Shown in pieces: positions 52,175 through 60,739 of a DNA stretch of 64,000 nucleotides. The notes beneath the pieces are model-generated. The model did no database searches. It saw only the letters and a list, made by a program, of their open reading frames with translations, and had not been told where the DNA came from. Position 1 is the stretch's first letter, and each line of letters starts with the position of its first letter. The stretch lies in assembly GCA_016192145.1 (NCBI GenBank), contig JACPUT010000006.1, positions 248,001 to 312,000 of the forward strand, read 5' to 3'. Source of the DNA: Acidobacteriota bacterium. Its GTDB lineage: Bacteria; Acidobacteriota; Holophagae; Holophagales; Holophagaceae. Both the position numbers and the translations under genes were made by a program.

Positions 52175-52534
52175 CTAGGGCCGAACCGCGAGGCGGCGGC
52201 CCCGCCCATCCGTCAGGGCCACTTCCTCGATGCGGGCCGGGGCGGGCACCGTGGGCGCCAGGTCTGCGGCCAGCCGCTGGGCCAGGGCCAGGGGCCCGGC
52301 GAGGCCGAGGTCCGAAAGCAGGCGGCCCTGCAGGGGCGCCAGCAGCGCGTCCATGGCCGCCTCCAGATCCCGGAAGTCCACCACCACGTCGAAGCCGTCC
52401 AGGCCCTGGCGCGAGGTGATCACTTCCACTCGGTAGTCGTGGCCCTCCCAAGCGCCGTGGGCGGTTCGAAAGACCACGGAGAGGGGCCGCTCGACGGCGG
52501 CTTGGAAGGTGTGGGAAGTGGAGGAATGGGGCAT
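52175..52534 (-). CDS. QueD/PTPS-like protein with degenerate active site
   Basis: A 119-residue protein with the tunnelling-fold look of 6-carboxytetrahydropterin synthase: [12 protein letters not shown] at the start, GHDYRVEVI and [18 protein letters not shown]. In active enzymes the first block ends AAH and the second reads HGH; here only one of these histidines remains, and the catalytic LDHxxLN is LQGRLLSDL. Zinc binding and queuosine-type catalysis are therefore unlikely. It could be a binding protein or a related T-fold enzyme. An ATG 27 bases upstream (52561) is possible. It stands ten bases ahead of the rhodanese gene. Confidence 0.65.
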   Translation of the reverse strand: MPHSSTSHTFQAAVERPLSVVFRTAHGAWEGHDYRVEVITSRQGLDGFDVVVDFRDLEAAMDALLAPLQGRLLSDLGLAGPLALAQRLAADLAPTVPAPARIEEVALTDGRGRRLAVRP

Positions 52535-52607
52535 GGGGGGACCGGACATCCAGTGTCCCATGGGGGGTGCTCCGGCGGTATGGTCGGGTCAGCGCTGTGG
52601 AGGAACC

Positions 52608-53069
52608 ATGAGCCTCGAACCCGCCCGGGGGCCCCGTCGGGGCATCGCCATGGTGGCCCACGACCACAAGAAACCCGACCTCCTGGCTTGGGCCCGGTGG
52701 AACCGCGACTTCCTCGCCCTCCATGACCTCTACGCCACGGGCACCACGGGGCGCCTGCTCCAGGAGGCTCTGGATGTGCCCGTGACCCGCTACCAGAGCG
52801 GCCCCCTGGGGGGCGACCTCCAGGTGGGGGCCAAGCTCTCGGAGGGCGGCATCGATCTGCTGGTCTTCTTCTGGGATCCCCTGGAGCCCCAGCCTCACGA
52901 TCCGGACGTGAAGGCCCTCCTGCGCATCGCCGTGGTCTGGAACATTCCCGTGGCCTGCAATCGGGCCACCGCGGACCTGCTCATCACCTCGCCCTTGCTC
53001 TTCTCCCCGGACTACCAGCCCGAGCGGCCGGACTTCGGGGCCTACCTGTCCCGGCCCACGGGGGCGTGA
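52608..53069 (+). CDS. mgsA: Methylglyoxal synthase
   Basis: Converts dihydroxyacetone phosphate to methylglyoxal, a bypass of lower glycolysis under phosphate limitation. The 153-residue protein has [43 protein letters not shown] with the catalytic Asp, and [29 protein letters not shown] precedes the ATG. Stand-alone. Confidence 0.95.
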   Translation: MSLEPARGPRRGIAMVAHDHKKPDLLAWARWNRDFLALHDLYATGTTGRLLQEALDVPVTRYQSGPLGGDLQVGAKLSEGGIDLLVFFWDPLEPQPHDPDVKALLRIAVVWNIPVACNRATADLLITSPLLFSPDYQPERPDFGAYLSRPTGA

Positions 53070-53143
53070 CCGGGGTCAGGCCTTCGATGCGTGTCCTTGC
53101 GCCGACCCCGGGTTAAACTGGCGCCTTAGCTTGGGAGACGACC

Positions 53144-54907
53144 ATGCGCGATTTTTCCACCCAGTCGGCGCGGCCCGACGTGGAACGCGAGGACCTGGAC
53201 TTCGACGTCCTGTTTGTGGGCGCGGGCCCGAGCAATCTGGCGGGGCTGTGGCGCCTGCTGGATAGCATCGAGGCTCACAATAAAAAGCCCGGCGTGAAGA
53301 AGCTCGAAGGACTCACCATCGGCCTCATCGAGAAGGGCGACGAGATCGGCGATCACGCATTCAGCGGCGCGGTGCTGGATCCCCAGGCCCTGACGGAGCT
53401 GTGCCCCGACTTCATGGAGCGCGGCTTCCCCACGGAGGGCGAGGTCAAGGAGGAGGAGGTGTGGCTCTTCACCTCCGACCGCGGCGGCTTCAAGTTCCCT
53501 GTGCTGCCGCCCTTTCTCCACAACCACGGCAACCACATCGTGTCGCTCTCGAAGATGGTGCGCTGGATGGCGGCCCAGATCGAGGCCCGCGAGGTGCCCG
53601 GCGTGGATGTGATGCTGCTGCCCGGCTTCGCAGGCATCAACGTGCTGTGGGCCGACCAGCCCGATGGCACGAAGAAGGTGGTGGGCGTGCAGACCGCCGA
53701 CAAAGGCGTGAACCCCGACGGCTCCCCCAAGAACAACTTCGAGCCCGGCAACAACCTCCGCGCCAAGGTCACCGTCTTCGGCGAGGGCCCCCGCGGCCAC
53801 CTGTCGCGGGAACTGGAAGCGGTGCTGGGCCTCCAGGCCTCCGCCTCCAACCCCCAGGCCTACGAGATGGGCGTGAAGGAGATCTGGGAGGTGCCCGAAG
53901 GCCAGGTGCCGGATGGCTTCGTGCTGCACAGCACGGGCTTCCCCCAGCCCGATGGCGAGAGCGGCGGCTCCTTCGTGTACAAGATGGGCGGCAACAAGCT
54001 GGCCGTGGGCTTCGTGGTGTCCCTCGATACGAAGGATCCCTTCGTGGATGCCCACCTGCTGCTGCAGAAGTTCAAGAAGCACCCCCGCATCGCCTCCCTG
54101 ATCCAGGGCGGCAAAATGCTGCAGTACGGCGGCAAGGCGCTCGCCATCGGCGGCTGGTCCTCCATGCCCAAACTGGCCTTCGCCGGCGGCATGCTGGTGG
54201 GCGATAGCGCGCAGATGGTGAACGCGGCGCGCCTCAAGGGCATCCATCTGGGGATGAAGGCGGGGCTCGTGGCCGCCGACACCATCCTCGAGGCCCTCGT
54301 GGCCGATGACTTCAGCGATCAGCGCCTCATGGGGTACAGCCGCGCCTACATGGCCAGCTGGGCGGGCACCGAGCTGTACAAGAGCCGGAACTTCCACGCC
54401 ATCGTGGAGGAGGGCCTCACGCCCAAGGCCGGTTTGGAGCTGGGCATCTCCATGTTCACCAGCGGCTGGGTTCCCGGCGGCACCAAGACGATGCACGTGG
54501 ACGCGCACATGACGCAAACCACCGAGGCCTACTACGGCAAGAAGGGCATGAAGCTCAGTGACATCGACCTGGGCATCAAGTTCGATGGCAAGCGCGCCAT
54601 CCAGAAGCTGGATGACGTCTACGCCTCGGGCACCATGCACGACGAGCACCAGCCCGGCCACCTCAAGATCGTGAAGGGCGACCACGTCTGCGCCACCTGC
54701 TGGGACGAGAAGGGCGCGCCCTGCACCATCTTCTGCCCCGCCCAGGTGTACGAGATGCACCCCGACGCCAGCGGCAAGGTGGACAAGGTGGCCATCGCCT
54801 TCTCCAACTGCGTGCACTGCAAGACCTGCGATATCAAGTGCCCCGAGGAGAACGTCATCTGGACGCCCCCCGAAGGCGGCGGCGGGCCGAAGTACACGTT
54901 CTGCTGA
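53144..54907 (+). CDS. Electron-transfer-flavoprotein:ubiquinone oxidoreductase
   Basis: A 587-residue flavoprotein that passes electrons from ETF (fatty and amino acid oxidation) to quinone. The FAD site is VGAGPSNLAGLW near residue 27; the quinone-domain and second FAD stretch include GGMLVGDSAQMVNAARLKGIH. The C-terminus has a 4Fe-4S site: CATCWDEKGAPCTIFCP and NCVHCKTCDIKCPEENVIW. Full length. etfAB are not in the window. A terminator follows. Confidence 0.94.
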   Translation: MRDFSTQSARPDVEREDLDFDVLFVGAGPSNLAGLWRLLDSIEAHNKKPGVKKLEGLTIGLIEKGDEIGDHAFSGAVLDPQALTELCPDFMERGFPTEGEVKEEEVWLFTSDRGGFKFPVLPPFLHNHGNHIVSLSKMVRWMAAQIEAREVPGVDVMLLPGFAGINVLWADQPDGTKKVVGVQTADKGVNPDGSPKNNFEPGNNLRAKVTVFGEGPRGHLSRELEAVLGLQASASNPQAYEMGVKEIWEVPEGQVPDGFVLHSTGFPQPDGESGGSFVYKMGGNKLAVGFVVSLDTKDPFVDAHLLLQKFKKHPRIASLIQGGKMLQYGGKALAIGGWSSMPKLAFAGGMLVGDSAQMVNAARLKGIHLGMKAGLVAADTILEALVADDFSDQRLMGYSRAYMASWAGTELYKSRNFHAIVEEGLTPKAGLELGISMFTSGWVPGGTKTMHVDAHMTQTTEAYYGKKGMKLSDIDLGIKFDGKRAIQKLDDVYASGTMHDEHQPGHLKIVKGDHVCATCWDEKGAPCTIFCPAQVYEMHPDASGKVDKVAIAFSNCVHCKTCDIKCPEENVIWTPPEGGGGPKYTFC

Positions 54908-54914
54908 TGCGATG

Positions 54915-54944
54915 AGGGCCGGAGCGATCCGGCCCTTTGCTTTT
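54915..54944 (+). terminator. Terminator after ETF-QO gene
   Basis: AGGGCCGG (54915-54922) pairs with CCGGCCCT (54929-54936), followed by TTGCTTTT. Confidence 0.85.
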
Positions 54945-54981
54945 CGCCCCGTGGCGCTGATAGGAGAATTGGAGAACTGCC

Positions 54982-55350
54982 CTACAGCACCAGGTGCTCC
55001 GCCACGAAGGCGTTCAGGGCCGTCTGGAACTCAGGAGGGGAACTTACGAACTTGACCCCCAGGAGGGTGAACCCCTCGGTCTTGCCGTGCCGCTGGGCCA
55101 GCAGGTGGGTGATCTCGCCTTCCACCACATCGCCGGGCAGCTCGGGGTGATCGAAGCGGATGTTGGAGATGGCCTGCCCTGGCTCCATGCCCGCCGTCAC
55201 CGGTGCGGGCAGGCGCAGGCCGAAGCCACCGGTGGAGATGGTCGCCATCGGAAGGCTGGGGAAGGTCCGGCCTTCGTGGGTGAAGGAAACCGCATAGCCG
55301 GGCTCCAAGGTCACCCGTGCGTGGATCCGGCCGGAGGTGAAGGGGTCCAT
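54982..55350 (-). CDS. PilZ-domain protein
   Basis: A single-domain PilZ-like protein of 122 residues. It has ISTGGFGLRL as the second PilZ motif; the first (RxxxR) is weak (GRIHARVTLEP). LLAQRHGKTEGFTLLGVKF near the end fits the barrel. AGGAGA stands upstream of the ATG. It probably binds c-di-GMP, but the weak first motif makes this uncertain. It follows the tetR gene by 14 bases, so the two may be co-transcribed. Confidence 0.72.
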   Translation of the reverse strand: MDPFTSGRIHARVTLEPGYAVSFTHEGRTFPSLPMATISTGGFGLRLPAPVTAGMEPGQAISNIRFDHPELPGDVVEGEITHLLAQRHGKTEGFTLLGVKFVSSPPEFQTALNAFVAEHLVL

Positions 55351-55364
55351 GGAGTCTCCTGGTG

Positions 55365-55949
55365 TCAGGCCCGGGGCAGGGCGTCGTCCAGCACCCGCGC
55401 GGCCATGCGCCGGGCCAGCAGGCCGGGGCCGGGGCCGCCCCGTAGGCTGGCGGTGGTGATGGCGCCTTCGTAGAGAATCATCAATTCCTCGGCGAGGGCG
55501 TCGGGATCCGGGGCCATGCCCTCTTCGGCCAGGGCCCGCAGGAAGCGGGCCACTTCGAGCTTGTGGGAACGCACGCGCTCGCGGGTCTCCGCGCTCTCGC
55601 CCCCCATCTCCAGCCCCGCGTTGGTGAAGGCGCAGCCGCGGAAGTGCTCGGTGCCGAACCACACGTCCAGCAGCTCGAACACGGCGAGGATGCGGCCCCG
55701 GGGATCCCGGGCCAGCTGGCGGATGCCCTCGCCCAGCCGGCGCAGGGCCTCCACGTGCTGGTGCTCCAGGTAGGCGGCGATGAGGTCCTCCTTGGAGGGG
55801 AAGTGGGCGTAAAGGGTGGTCTTGGCCACGTCGCTCTCGGCCACCACGCGATCCACACCCACGGCCCGCACGCCCTCCCGGTAGAACAGGCGTTCCACCG
55901 TCTTGAGGATGCGCTCGCGGGCGCCGCGGCCTTTGCGGGGTTCGGACAT
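55365..55949 (-). CDS. TetR/AcrR family transcriptional regulator
   Basis: A 194-residue repressor. The helix-turn-helix is ERLFYREGVRAVGVDRVVAESDVAKTTLYAHFPSKEDLI-like text (about residues 18-55), then a helical ligand domain. A cysteine (GCAF) lies in the ligand pocket region. It is divergent from the gene at 56082; a perfect 6-2-6 palindrome at 56025-56038 sits between them and is a likely operator for both. Ligand unknown. Confidence 0.9.
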   Translation of the reverse strand: MSEPRKGRGARERILKTVERLFYREGVRAVGVDRVVAESDVAKTTLYAHFPSKEDLIAAYLEHQHVEALRRLGEGIRQLARDPRGRILAVFELLDVWFGTEHFRGCAFTNAGLEMGGESAETRERVRSHKLEVARFLRALAEEGMAPDPDALAEELMILYEGAITTASLRGGPGPGLLARRMAARVLDDALPRA

Positions 55950-56024
55950 GGGGGGGAGGCTCCTGAGAAGAGGTAGACCCAGGGTAAGGCCAGGGAGGGG
56001 TTGAATTTTCCATTTCAATAATAC

Positions 56025-56038
56025 CTACAGGTCTGTAG
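56025..56038. promoter_or_regulatory. Candidate TetR operator
   Basis: CTACAGGTCTGTAG is a perfect palindrome (6-bp arms, two-base centre) in the 132-base gap between the tetR gene and the divergent gene. It lies next to an AT-rich stretch (TTGAATTTTCC...AATAAT) that could hold the promoters. Confidence 0.65.
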
Positions 56039-56081
56039 CCTTTTGGAGTCCCAGACCCCACCCCCTTTCCAAGGAGCCCCC

Positions 56082-56735
56082 ATGTTGCCGCTGCCCCCCG
56101 CCCCCCCCGCCCTGGAAGCCCCCGCCCCCGCGCGGCCCAACAGCCTCAAGGTGGCCAACGGCCAGCTGCTGGAAGTGGCTTTCGCCACCGTGAAGCCCGG
56201 CAAGGAGGCCCTGCTATTGGCGGAGGGCTTCACCAAGATGCAGCCTCTGGTCGGCCGCCATGGCGGCGAACTGCAGGCGGGCCTTCGCATTCTCGCGGCC
56301 TTCGCGGACAAGGAGGCTCCGGCCTTCCAGGCCCTGCAGTTGTTGCGCTGGGCGGGCGAGTCCGAAGCCAAGAAGGGAGGCGAAGACGCGGAGGTCAAGG
56401 CCCTGCGGGCGGAGGGTGCCTCCGGCGTCAGCGAGGGCAACTTGCTGGGTGCCGAGAAGGCCGTGGACGTGGTGCTCGAACCCGGCATGGCCTACGCCGT
56501 GATCGTGGAGATCGCGGAAGGAGCCGCCTGGGATCGCATGCGCGGAGCCCTCGAAGGCCGCTACAAGGGCGTTGCCCGCTTCCAGGCGCCCAAGCCCCAA
56601 GGACCCCTGGGCGTTCGCCGCCTCACGCTGTTGAAGGTCGGCCCGGCGGAAGGGCTCGATGCCCAGAATTGGGGCCGTTTCCTGCCCGTGCCCGAGGGGG
56701 GATTCGTGGCGCTGGCGGTGGTGCCGAAGGGGTGA
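56082..56735 (+). CDS. Hypothetical protein, TetR-divergon target
   Basis: A 217-residue protein. After a proline-rich start, residues 30 onward show two similar alpha/beta halves (LLEVAFATVKPGKEALLLAEGF, then AYAVIVEIAEGAAWDRM), suggesting a duplicated ferredoxin-like dimeric alpha/beta barrel of the ABM or EthD type; I cannot confirm. AAGGAG stands at good spacing before the ATG. Divergent arrangement with tetR suggests it is the regulated gene and may handle a small ligand. Confidence 0.62.
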   Translation: MLPLPPAPPALEAPAPARPNSLKVANGQLLEVAFATVKPGKEALLLAEGFTKMQPLVGRHGGELQAGLRILAAFADKEAPAFQALQLLRWAGESEAKKGGEDAEVKALRAEGASGVSEGNLLGAEKAVDVVLEPGMAYAVIVEIAEGAAWDRMRGALEGRYKGVARFQAPKPQGPLGVRRLTLLKVGPAEGLDAQNWGRFLPVPEGGFVALAVVPKG

Positions 56736-56825
56736 GCAGGGTTAAGAAAGGGCTGAACGCGGAGGGCGCGGGGGTTCGCGGAGAACGCGTTCATCTTTTC
56801 CACCCGAGGCTGATATTTTGAATCC

Positions 56826-57005
56826 ATGCCCCTCGACCCCCGCCTTCTCGAGATCCTCTGCTGCCCCGCCTGCAAGGGGGACCTGGATCTGCGCAGGGAA
56901 GGCGAGGTCGAGCGGGATCTGAAGTGCCGGGCCTGCGGGCTCGCCTACCCCATCGAGGACGGCATCCCCGTGATGCTCGTGGACGCGGCGAAGAAGGAGG
57001 CCTGA
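56826..57005 (+). CDS. Trm112/YcaR-like zinc-ribbon protein
   Basis: A 59-residue protein. It reads MPLDPRLLEILCCPACKG, then LKCRACGLAYPIEDGIPVML, the short Trm112p-like family pattern in which two CxxC pairs make a zinc knuckle. Relatives act as activating partners for methyltransferases or are found beside LPS/kdsB genes. Its stop codon shares one base with the rfaE1 start (TGATG), so the two are translationally coupled. Confidence 0.88.
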   Translation: MPLDPRLLEILCCPACKGDLDLRREGEVERDLKCRACGLAYPIEDGIPVMLVDAAKKEA

Positions 57006-58009
57006 TGCGCCTCGACAAGGATCACGCGGCGGAGCTCCTCGGGCGCATCCAGGGCCGCAGGGTGCTCGTGCTGGGTGACCTCATGTTGGACGAGTACCTC
57101 TTCGGGGAGGTGAACCGCATCAGCCCCGAAGCCCCCGTGCCCATCGTGCGCGTGACCCGTGAGAACTGGGTGCTGGGCGGCGCCGCCAACGTGGCCGCCA
57201 ACCTCGTGGCCCTCGGCGCCGTGCCCCACGTGGTGGGTACCCTGCAAAAGGACGTGGCCGGCGAGCGCCTCATGGGCATCCTGGGACGCCTGGGCATCGC
57301 CCGGGATGGCCTCGTGCTCGATTCCAGCCGCCCCACCATCATCAAGACCCGCGTCATCGGGCAGACGCAGCAGATGCTCCGCATCGACCGCGAGGAGGCG
57401 GGCGCCCTGGAGGGCGACGTGATCGCCGATCTGGCCGAGCGCCTGGCGAAGCTCATCCCCGAGTGCGGCGCGCTCGTGGTGAGCGACTACGCCAAGGGCG
57501 TCATCGGGCCCGAGGTGATGGAGGTGGTGCACGGTCGCTGCAAGGCCCACGGCATCCCCTGGATCGTGGATCCCAAGCCCGTCCACAAGGCCCTCTACCA
57601 GGGCGCCACCCTGATGACGCCCAACACCAAGGAGACGGCGGAGCTCGCCGGGGTGCCCGCCAAGACCGACGCGGAGGTCACCCACGCGGGCCACGCCATC
57701 ATGCAGGCGCTGAACGTGCAGGGTGTGCTCATCACCCGCAGCGAGAAGGGCATGGCCCTCTTCACCCAGGATGAGGCCCACCGCGAACCCTGGATGATCC
57801 CCACGGAAGCCCGCGAGGTGTTCGACGTGAGCGGCGCCGGCGATACCGTCATCGCCACCTTCGCCGCCGCCGTGGCCGCGGGCGCCGACTGGAAGGACGC
57901 CGCCATGCTCGCCAACGCCGCCGCGGGGCACGTCGTCGCCAAGGTGGGCACGGCCACGGTCACGCCGGAGGAGATCCTCACGAAGTACCAGGAGCAGGAA
58001 GCGCGGTAG
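57005..58009 (+). CDS. rfaE1: D-glycero-beta-D-manno-heptose-7-phosphate kinase
   Basis: A PfkB-type kinase (334 residues) in ADP-heptose synthesis for the LPS core. It opens with RRVLVLGDLMLDEYLFGEVNRISPEAPVPI, contains VLGGAANVAANL and the PfkB signature FDVSGAGDTVIATF with the catalytic Asp. It holds only the kinase half; the adenylyltransferase domain fused in E. coli HldE is missing and should be encoded elsewhere. Coupled to the Trm112-like gene. Confidence 0.93.
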   Translation: MRLDKDHAAELLGRIQGRRVLVLGDLMLDEYLFGEVNRISPEAPVPIVRVTRENWVLGGAANVAANLVALGAVPHVVGTLQKDVAGERLMGILGRLGIARDGLVLDSSRPTIIKTRVIGQTQQMLRIDREEAGALEGDVIADLAERLAKLIPECGALVVSDYAKGVIGPEVMEVVHGRCKAHGIPWIVDPKPVHKALYQGATLMTPNTKETAELAGVPAKTDAEVTHAGHAIMQALNVQGVLITRSEKGMALFTQDEAHREPWMIPTEAREVFDVSGAGDTVIATFAAAVAAGADWKDAAMLANAAAGHVVAKVGTATVTPEEILTKYQEQEAR

Positions 58010-58217
58010 GGCCTCCCTCCGGAAGCAGGCCACCCGGCCCTCCAGGCCCTTGGCGCGCTCATCCAGATCCTCCACCCGAACGGCGGCTTCCTTCACGAGG
58101 GGGAAATCGCGGCGTCGGGGCCCGCCAACCGAATCCGAGGGACCCGTAGGAACCCATGGCCACCCGACCAGGGGTGCCTAAGCCATGAATCTCAGGTCCC
58201 GATTGGGATCGAGATCA

Positions 58218-58676
58218 CTACCGCAATTCCACGGTCAGCAGGAAGGTGGCGCCCTTGGGGATCCGGGCATTCACCTGATCGAAATTCAGATCGAAGGTCT
58301 CGGTCTCCCCGGGTTTGACGCCCGTGAGCTTGGAGCCACCCGTGGCGGCACCCAAGAGGCGGCCCTCCCCATCCAGGACGGCCACGGCGAATCCGGGGAC
58401 CTTGGTGACCTTGGAGGTGTTGATGACCTCCACCTGGGCCCGGGTGCCGAAGGTGGGGCCCTGGAAGAGCTTCACCTTGGATTCGCGCAGATTGAAGAAG
58501 ATGGAGTTCACCTTGAGGCCATCCACCGCGAGGTCCACCTTCATGAGGCGATCCCAGAGGTAGGGCTGCTGGAGGGTGCCGAAGCTGAGGCTCGTGGCCT
58601 CGACCTTGGGGGCTTCCTGGGGCACGGCGGCCGGCGCCTGCACCAGGGGCAGGGCCGCGAGGAGGATCGCTAGCAT
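58218..58676 (-). CDS. Secreted hypothetical protein
   Basis: A 152-residue protein with a signal peptide of about 20 residues. The rest is a beta-rich domain (VKLFQGPTFGTRAQVEVINTSKV, FAVAVLDGEGRLLGAATGG, KPGETETFDLNF) with the look of an immunoglobulin-like FxLYD or LEA-type fold. Its ATG overlaps the stop of the zinc-ribbon protein gene by one base. Function unknown. The 208 bases between it and rfaE1 hold no convincing gene. Confidence 0.75.
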   Translation of the reverse strand: MLAILLAALPLVQAPAAVPQEAPKVEATSLSFGTLQQPYLWDRLMKVDLAVDGLKVNSIFFNLRESKVKLFQGPTFGTRAQVEVINTSKVTKVPGFAVAVLDGEGRLLGAATGGSKLTGVKPGETETFDLNFDQVNARIPKGATFLLTVELR

Positions 58677-59881
58677 CAGTTGTCCTTTTTGCCGAAGAGG
58701 CCACCGAAGAGGCTCTTCTTCACGGGGGCGGTGGCTTCGGGGGAGGCCTCGGGGCCGCCGGCACGCAGGCGGCGCAGGCGCTCGAACACGGGGCGGAGGC
58801 CCGGCACCTTGTGGGCTTCGATCCAGTTCTCGCTGAACTGGCGGGCCACGAAGTGGGTCTCGATGACGCGGCCTTCCTCCACCCAGCGGATGAGCTGATC
58901 CATGGCGAGGTTGGGATAGACTTCCTCGCCGATCCTCAGCCTCAGGAGGTTGGGATCGTCGGAGGTCGCGCTGCTCTCGGCGGCGAAGGAGGGCACGGGG
59001 TTGGTGGCGCCGGGATCGGGCTGCTTGGCGAGCCGGGAGGCATCCATCATCTGCGTGACCTCGGAGGCCTCCAGCTCCTGGGGCGAGGGTACGTCCGGGG
59101 TGGATACCGCCGCGATGGCGGCCTGCATCTCCGCGAGGCTCATGCGCTGGGTGGCGCTGCTGGGGGCGGCGAACTCGGGCTCCAGGGGGGAGAGGGGCGC
59201 GGCTTCGACCGACGGCTTCGCCAGGGTCTCGGAGCCCCCGAGGGTGTGTTCCAGGGCTTCCAGGGTGGCCTCCACCTCGAAGGCGCCGTTGGTCGCATCC
59301 TTGCGGAGGCGAGGCGTGGCGGCCTCGCGAACGGGGGTCTCGCCGAAGAGCTGGCTGATGGCGTCCTTGGCGCTGCGGTAGGAGCCCGTGGAGCGTCCTT
59401 CGTTGGGGAGGGCTTCATCCTGGCCGGAGGCGGTGCGTTCCTCCGGGAGGGGTTCGGGCAGGAAGGCGCTCGTGCGGATCTCAGGCACGGGCTCCGGGCT
59501 GGTGACGAGGGTCTTCTCGAGGATCTCGCTATCGGATCCCAGCAGGTCATCGGCGCTCAGGCTCTGCGGGGCGGTGAAGGGCTCGGCCAGGGGCTCCAGC
59601 TCGGCTACGGCTTCCAGGAAGACGGGTTCCTCGGGCATCTCGGGCAGGGCGGGGGGCAGGGTGTGGAGCTGCTCCAGATCCTCCACCTTGAAGCCCATGG
59701 TGGCCGTGGCGTCATCGGGCTGCTCCTTGGGGGGCAGTTCCAGGAGGCGGGCGACCACGTCGTAGATGGGAAACACGCCTTGACAGCGGTGACACTGGGC
59801 ACGCGCGTGCACAGCCTTCACCCGCTCGCGCCGCAATCCGTAGCGGGTGGAGCACTTGGGGCACTGGACCGCTTCAAGCAC
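58676..59881 (-). CDS. MJ0042-type zinc-ribbon protein with GYF-like C-terminus
   Basis: A 401-residue protein. The N-terminal MJ0042 zinc finger has CPKCSTRYGLRRERVKAVHARAQCHRCQ-type spacing (CxxC...CxxC). A long low-complexity acidic linker follows (about residues 70-305). Residues 310-375 form a small domain, LLRLRIGEEVYPNLAMDQLIRWVEEGRV, that resembles GYF_2. A basic end (VKKSLFGGLFGKKDN) closes it. No membrane helix is seen. It starts with GTG after AGGAG. Role unknown, possibly a scaffold. Confidence 0.75.
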   Translation of the reverse strand: MLEAVQCPKCSTRYGLRRERVKAVHARAQCHRCQGVFPIYDVVARLLELPPKEQPDDATATMGFKVEDLEQLHTLPPALPEMPEEPVFLEAVAELEPLAEPFTAPQSLSADDLLGSDSEILEKTLVTSPEPVPEIRTSAFLPEPLPEERTASGQDEALPNEGRSTGSYRSAKDAISQLFGETPVREAATPRLRKDATNGAFEVEATLEALEHTLGGSETLAKPSVEAAPLSPLEPEFAAPSSATQRMSLAEMQAAIAAVSTPDVPSPQELEASEVTQMMDASRLAKQPDPGATNPVPSFAAESSATSDDPNLLRLRIGEEVYPNLAMDQLIRWVEEGRVIETHFVARQFSENWIEAHKVPGLRPVFERLRRLRAGGPEASPEATAPVKKSLFGGLFGKKDN

Positions 59882-60013
59882 CAGGGACTCCTAAGGATTT
59901 AGAGGAAGTCTAGCCCCTTCCGGGGTTTCGCTCAAACTTCCCCCATGGGGCCGGGGGTTCCGGGCTCATCGGGCCCTGCCCCGGTATGCTCAAGGATTCC
60001 ATCAGGAGCAGTC

Positions 60014-60739
60014 GTGGCGGGCGTATTCATCACCTTGGAGGGCGTGGAGGGGTCGGGGAAAAGCACCCAGCTCCTCCGCCTTTCCGAGCGCCTCCGCCAC
60101 TTGGGCCTTCCGCTGGTGGTCAGCAAGGAGCCCGGGGGCACGGCCTTGGGCCGGGAGCTGCGCCGCCTGCTCCTGGAACCCCACCCCGGGGGTGAATCCT
60201 GGGCCCCCGAGGCCGAACTGCTCCTCTTCTATGCCGATCGGGCCCAGCACCTCAAGGATGTGATCCGGCCCGCCCTGGAGGCGGGGAAGGTGGTGCTCCT
60301 GGATCGCTTCGAGGACAGCACCCGCGCTTACCAGGGCGCCAGCGGCGTGCCCGAGGAGGCGCTGGATGCCCTCAGCACCCTCGTCCTCCAGCGGCTGAAG
60401 CCCCACCTCACCCTCCTCCTGGATCTGGATCCCGAGGCCAGCCTCCAGCGGGTGGAGGTGCGCAACCTCGCCCTGGAGGATTTCAACGAAACCCGTTTCG
60501 ACAGCGCCCACCTGGATTTCCACCGCCGGGTCCGGGCCCGCTTCCTGGCCATCGCCGAGCGCGAACCCAACCGCGTGGCCATCATCCCCGCCCGGGAGGG
60601 GGAGGACGCGGTGGCCGCCGCCATCTGGGCCCGCGTGGCGCCGCTGCTGCGGACGGCCGGGTTCGCGGTGGACGTAGAAAGGGCGGAACGCGGAGGGCAC
60701 GGAGGGAACGCGGAGAACGCGGAGGAAGGAATAAAATGA
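60014..60739 (+). CDS. tmk: Thymidylate kinase with repeat-derived C-terminus
   Basis: Phosphorylates dTMP to dTDP. P-loop GVEGSGKST near residues 10-18, EPGGTALGRELR, and DRFEDSTRAYQGA with the DR(F/Y) motif are intact. It starts with GTG after AGGAG. At 241 residues it is about 25 longer than usual; the extra tail (from about DVERAERG to the stop) is encoded by the left arm of the hairpin at 60685-60790, whose sequence continues through the stop codon. The enzyme core is complete, so activity is expected. holB follows downstream, a common pairing. Confidence 0.93.
   Translation: MAGVFITLEGVEGSGKSTQLLRLSERLRHLGLPLVVSKEPGGTALGRELRRLLLEPHPGGESWAPEAELLLFYADRAQHLKDVIRPALEAGKVVLLDRFEDSTRAYQGASGVPEEALDALSTLVLQRLKPHLTLLLDLDPEASLQRVEVRNLALEDFNETRFDSAHLDFHRRVRARFLAIAEREPNRVAIIPAREGEDAVAAAIWARVAPLLRTAGFAVDVERAERGGHGGNAENAEEGIK

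Noticed and set aside
53069-53113. Terminator after mgsA (CCGGGGTC / GACCCCGG)
   Set aside because: The arms are separated by about 26 bases and no T-tract follows, so it is too weak to list.
56745-56810. Tandem-word stretch (GAACGCGGAGGGCGCGG) resembling the arm of the 60685 hairpin
   Set aside because: No matching inverted arm is present, only a weak short stem, so it is not counted as a member of the hairpin family.
58020-58170. Minus-strand open frame reading VKEAAVRVEDLDERAKGLEGRV, protein-like and possibly coiled coil
   Set aside because: It has only a GTG start, no ribosome-binding site that I can see, and continues as antisense to rfaE1; probably chance.
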